NCBI GenBank assembly: GCA_932294295.1
Contig: OW028585.1
Coordinates: forward strand, 23,248,313 to 23,312,312
Length of the DNA stretch: 64,000 nucleotides
Origin: Alitta virens
Lineage: Eukaryota > Annelida > Polychaeta > Phyllodocida > Nereididae
Direction: 5' to 3'
Positions 60,665-64,000 of the stretch are shown here, piece after piece; position 1 is the stretch's first letter, and every line of letters begins with the position of its first letter. A program made the translations under genes and the position numbers. The notes beneath the pieces were generated by a model. That model saw only the letters and a program-made list of their open reading frames with translations. It made no database searches and was not told the DNA's origin.

Positions 60665-62560
60665 ACTCTCTCCTCCCATTTTTTGGCAAGGAGTGTGATT
60701 TCCTACCGTTTTTTGATGTTGCACGCGTTTGTTTATTTAAACAAAAATTTTCTCCACAAAATGTCTGTGCGTGTTAGGACATGTTCTGTATAATGTAAAA
60801 AGTGTTGTAAAATATTTTTACTGTAAAAACATGTACGAAAAAATACGGTTTTAAAATGTCTAGTCATACAAAGTTATGGTGCAGGATAAAATATATAAAA
60901 GTGCAGAATACGTTTAAAATATTTTTCAGATGTACATATTATACTTGAAATCGTTTTTACAATATACTTGCTTAGCATAGACGCGTCATAAGATGGCGTC
61001 GTAAAATGGCATGTATATAATATATATGTATGTGTATAACATATCACAGTTGAACTTGGCCCTAAGATTGTATATATAAAATACTTTAAAAACACGTGTA
61101 GAAGGTTTGGATCCCTTCACTTTGATATTTTTTGCGCAGTTTATTTTTTACAATACGTTTTTTACAGTCCTGGCGGCCTGTCCGTATGTCTGTCTCTTTT
61201 GTGTCTTTTTTTTTTTTTGATGGACGCTTGTATATCAGTAATTTCTTTACCACGATGTTGTTTTTGGCATATATATAGTATGCACGAGTGCTGTGTATGG
61301 ATATGTGGGGTGTATATACGGTGTGGGGTATGGCGCAGTGTGTGGGGCGGGAGGGGGGTTTTGGTTAATAAAATGGTGTCATTTTAAAAACACAATATAT
61401 TTTCTTTTTTGTACATTTTCTTTGGTTTGTTTGTTCGAGATCGAGATCGAGATCGAGAGAGAGAGAGACGGCTGCGAGCGGCTCCCTTTAAATGCCGCTT
61501 GGCACGACGTGCCGCGCGGCACAAGGCCGCGTGGCACAAGGCCGCGCGGTACAATACCGCCCGGAGGCACAGAGTGCCGGTCGGCTCTAAAGAGCCGCGG
61601 CATGCACCCCCCCTAAGCAGGCGGCTTCGCCGCCTGCTGGTTGGCTATATATATATATAGTTTTTGAAACAGCATCTTTTCATTTCATTGTTTTTTTTGT
61701 TTTTTTTGCAGACGTTGCAATTAATAATGTAAAACTTTGCAAACGGATAATATAATAAAATATAATATAATATAATATATCTCCCACTCACTCGAAGAGG
61801 GGCTTTTTAATTACAATTATGAACAAAAAACAAAACTGTATGTTCAAAAAAGTAAAGCTTTCTAAGTTAATAGATAATTGTCTTTTCGTATCCAAAAAAC
61901 AGAAATAATAACCAGACAAGTTGACATCAGCTTTAAAAAAACACTACGCAAGCAAACTATAGCAGTGTATTTTTATTTTGAAAAAAACCCAAAAATCATT
62001 TTGCAGTGAACATTTTTAAAATACTCTTTTAACATGAAAAAAATACTGTGTCAAAGACATATCAAAAAGGAATATGTATGTAGTTACGTAGTTACGTAAT
62101 AACAACGTATGATAGGTTTTTACTTTTTACCACAAAAAAAAACTACACATGCGTAGCATTCGTTTTCTAAAACAAAAAAAAATAAAAAACAGTTTGTAAA
62201 AAATTTTAAGATGTAGAGATAGATATGTAAACACACATTTTGAGGCTAACAAACGATACACTGTTCCTCTATTTTCGCTTATAAAAGAAAAAAGGCTAAA
62301 TATTGCGTGGTGCGTCTTTTTTTCTTCAATAACCACGCGTGGTGGTACTGGTGCGACCAGGTTTTTCAGGTGAAGGATGCTATGACGAGGTTGTCCAGTC
62401 CTCATCACGTAGACGTGCTGCTCCCTCTCATCTGCCCTTTTTGAAACCAGACCACCTGTTTTGAAAGCACTAAACTACATAAAATATAAAAAAAGACGCT
62501 TAGACAACGGTGTGTGGGGGGGGCACCAGTCGTCCTATGACAGAGCCGTTTTTGCACCCC
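60665..62560. other. Region between convergent genes B and PC4-like
   Basis: AT-rich 1.9 kb with no supported gene. It contains a (gagatc)n/(ga)n run at 61,436-61,468, a GC-rich hairpin string at 61,493-61,637, a (ta)n run just after it and an (ataat)n run near 61,750-61,780. Confidence 0.6.
61493..61637. other. String of GC-rich short hairpins
   Basis: A run of adjacent inverted repeats with 3-5-nt loops: ggcac-gac-gtgcc (61,501), cgcggc-acaag-gccgcg (61,515), gtggc-acaag-gccgc (61,531), gcggta-caa-taccgc (61,546), ggcac-aga-gtgcc (61,566), cggctc-taaa-gagccg (61,582) and gcaggcggc-ttc-gccgcctgc (61,617). Nearly every base is in a stem. The open frames crossing it are by-products of composition. 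It could be structured RNA or DNA near the 3' ends of both genes. Confidence 0.8.
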
Positions 62561-63945
62561 TCAAGCTGCCGGTGATGCCCTGGGCCGCTTCAGGGGCCTG
62601 GCAGGGGTCACATCGCTTAGCCTGGGACGCTTCGCCGGAGTGCTTGGAGGCGGTGGCGATGATGTTGCCGCCGGTAGAATGCTGGTGAACTGCTCGGGCA
62701 CATACCCCTCGGCATCTTCCAACAGGGTGTCATCATTTTCAAAGCTGACAGGCGGCCCAGCCTTGTTCTGCAAGTTGTTGCTCTTAGGCATCGGCATGCA
62801 ATGAACACAACGTGCCTGCGAAAGTGGCGTCTTGTGCGTTGTGTTGCATTCTGGCAGCTCTCTCAAACCTTGCCACGTTTCTTCCAACTGAGGTAGAAAC
62901 CTCTTTAATTTCTCGAACTCGTACTCGCCTAGATTGATGCCCTTACGTGTCGGATGCACAGATTTAGGATTTTCATTCGTAAAAAAGTAATGGCGTACAT
63001 CTAGGGAGCTGTACGCTTTCTTGGCAACAGCGAACACGTTTTTCCCCACGTGGTGTTTTATTTCGGCCGGAATGAGGTCTCTGAAGCCGTCTTCATCCGT
63101 GCCATTGTGGAGGCACTCCCCAGTCCCAGCATCGCCGGGCTCACAGTCATCGTCATCAAACATGACGGGGCCCGATTCATCAGCCCCCGTATTGGTGTCC
63201 GCCGGCAGTTCCTCGTCACTGTCAAAGTCTTTGCCCTGTTTTTTTTAAAAAAATACAAGAAAAGTGTCAAATCGGTGCTTGAAAATTTTACACGTACATA
63301 CATACATACATACATACCTACATACCTACCTACCTACATACATACATACGTACGTACATACATACATACGTACGTACATACATACATACATACATACATG
63401 CTGACTTTTTTAATTAAATAAGTTTCTTGGAGATCTCTGCAAAAACGTTTATTTTAAAAATAAACGACTTTACTTAAAAGAGCTGTATACAAGTGCTTTA
63501 ATACAGTGAAAAAATAGTTTTTTAAGTAAATCAGTTACTTTTTGGGGAAAATCTCTCAGAGAAAAAGCAAAAAAAAAAAAAATTTTTTAAAAGGAACTTA
63601 TAGAAGAACACTTGAAGGGTGTTGTTTCAATAAAATAGAATAATTTTTGAAAGTAAAACTTACATTTTTGATGACCTTGCTCAATTCTGGTAAAGCGCAG
63701 AGGAGATCTCTGGTCTGCTGTTTATCTAAGACTACGCCTCGTTTCGTCGGCACCAACACGTATTCTTCTTCTTCCAAAACGTAATTTCTCAAATGTAGCT
63801 TCACCAAACCTTTGTAACGTTGCAGTACCAGGAATTTTCGCGAGCCTAGTTCGCGGAACCATAAAAATTTTCCGCGAACTAATGTCCCCAAGTCGGTGTG
63901 AAACACCTTCGCTTCAGATGTGTTACTTCGTGCTAACTTTGACAT
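62561..63945 (-). CDS. Double PC4-like transcription cofactor protein
   Basis: Two exons on the minus strand: 63,945-63,664 and 63,235-62,561, with donor GTAAGT, acceptor aacag and phase 0, giving 318 residues. Exon 1 has a PC4/p15-like single-stranded-DNA-binding fold signature: a strand-rich segment with LVKLHLRNY, a short turn, PTKRGVVL, then a helix with LPELSKVI. Exon 2, after an acidic linker (FDSDEEL...FDDDDCE), has a second, weaker version: LDVRHYFF, PTRKGINL, FLPQLEETW. The C-terminus is Pro-rich with two nuclear-signal-like KRPR motifs. PC4 relatives act as transcription or replication cofactors and occur in several large DNA viruses. The tandem arrangement is unusual for a host PC4. 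The start is the first ATG in the frame. The next gene upstream lies outside the window. Confidence 0.7.
63292..63402 (+). repeat. (CATA)/(CTAC)/(CGTA) microsatellite in PC4-like intron
   Basis: Tandem tetranucleotides catac/ctac/gtac inside the intron of the PC4-like gene, close to its acceptor. Confidence 0.95.
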
Positions 63946-64000
63946 GATGACGACGAGTGAGCAGTGGATGCTGAGAGCGTGGGGTCCGGCAGGAAGGATG
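63946..64000 (-). other. 5' flank of PC4-like gene
   Basis: Only 55 bp before the window edge. A second cat (ATG on the minus strand) does not occur in frame upstream here. Promoter not visible. Confidence 0.4.

Noticed and set aside
61582..61597. Histone-type 3' stem-loop
   Set aside because: The ggctct stem resembles it, but the loop is taaa and no histone gene is nearby.
61293..61660. Arg/Pro-rich frames across the hairpin region
   Set aside because: Open on both strands because of GC-rich inverted repeats; no start context or family.

Overview
The window looks like invertebrate animal nuclear DNA, probably from a marine metazoan. It is AT-rich, genes have GT-AG introns, and there is much non-coding sequence with MITEs, microsatellites, minisatellites and a LINE scrap. 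Runs of 9-20 C or G are unusually common. Species cannot be decided from the sequence alone. There are no bacterial operons, rRNA genes or CRISPR arrays.

Region 1 (1-32,877) is one giant inverted duplication. The left arm (1-15,560) and right arm (16,558-32,877) are reverse complements, by eye about 97-99% identical outside indels, around a unique spacer of about 1 kb. Each arm carries the same multi-exon gene reading toward the centre. Its exons encode a Ser/Thr-type protein kinase, a 17-residue tandem repeat (8 units left, 6 right), two short linkers, a papain-fold cysteine protease-like domain of the OTU / herpesvirus-tegument-protease type, and a MULE-like DDE transposase with a C-terminal SWIM zinc finger. 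Both copies are broken. Three frame breaks are shared by both arms and others are private to one arm. A 49/57-bp minisatellite follows each transposase stop and differs in size between arms. The palindrome is already in progress at base 1, so its outer left end is not seen.

Region 2 (32,878-51,149) is gene-poor. It holds dispersed repeats also present inside the palindrome, a MITE with long terminal inverted repeats, several tandem arrays, the 3' end of a decayed non-LTR retrotransposon (42.2-42.9 kb), one orphan exon-like ORF (48.4 kb, minus), a 0.74-kb minisatellite (49.4-50.1 kb) and a CTCF-like motif.

Region 3 (51,150-64,000) is a cluster of virus-like, compact, spliced genes: a 191-aa orphan ORF, a protein-primed family B DNA polymerase of Polinton/adintovirus type (one small intron, two frame breaks), two tandem paralogous type I membrane proteins with cysteine-rich ectodomains (A and B), and on the minus strand a two-exon protein with two PC4-like domains. 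Between the convergent B and PC4-like genes is a string of small GC-rich hairpins. No capsid, ATPase, maturation protease or integrase gene was seen, so this is either part of a larger integrated element running past the window edge or an eroded remnant.

Functional integration is inference. Region 1 reads as a dead large DNA transposon whose encoded protein combined signalling or ubiquitin-type enzymes with a transposase. Region 3 reads as an endogenous virus-like element with replication, surface and transcription-cofactor genes.
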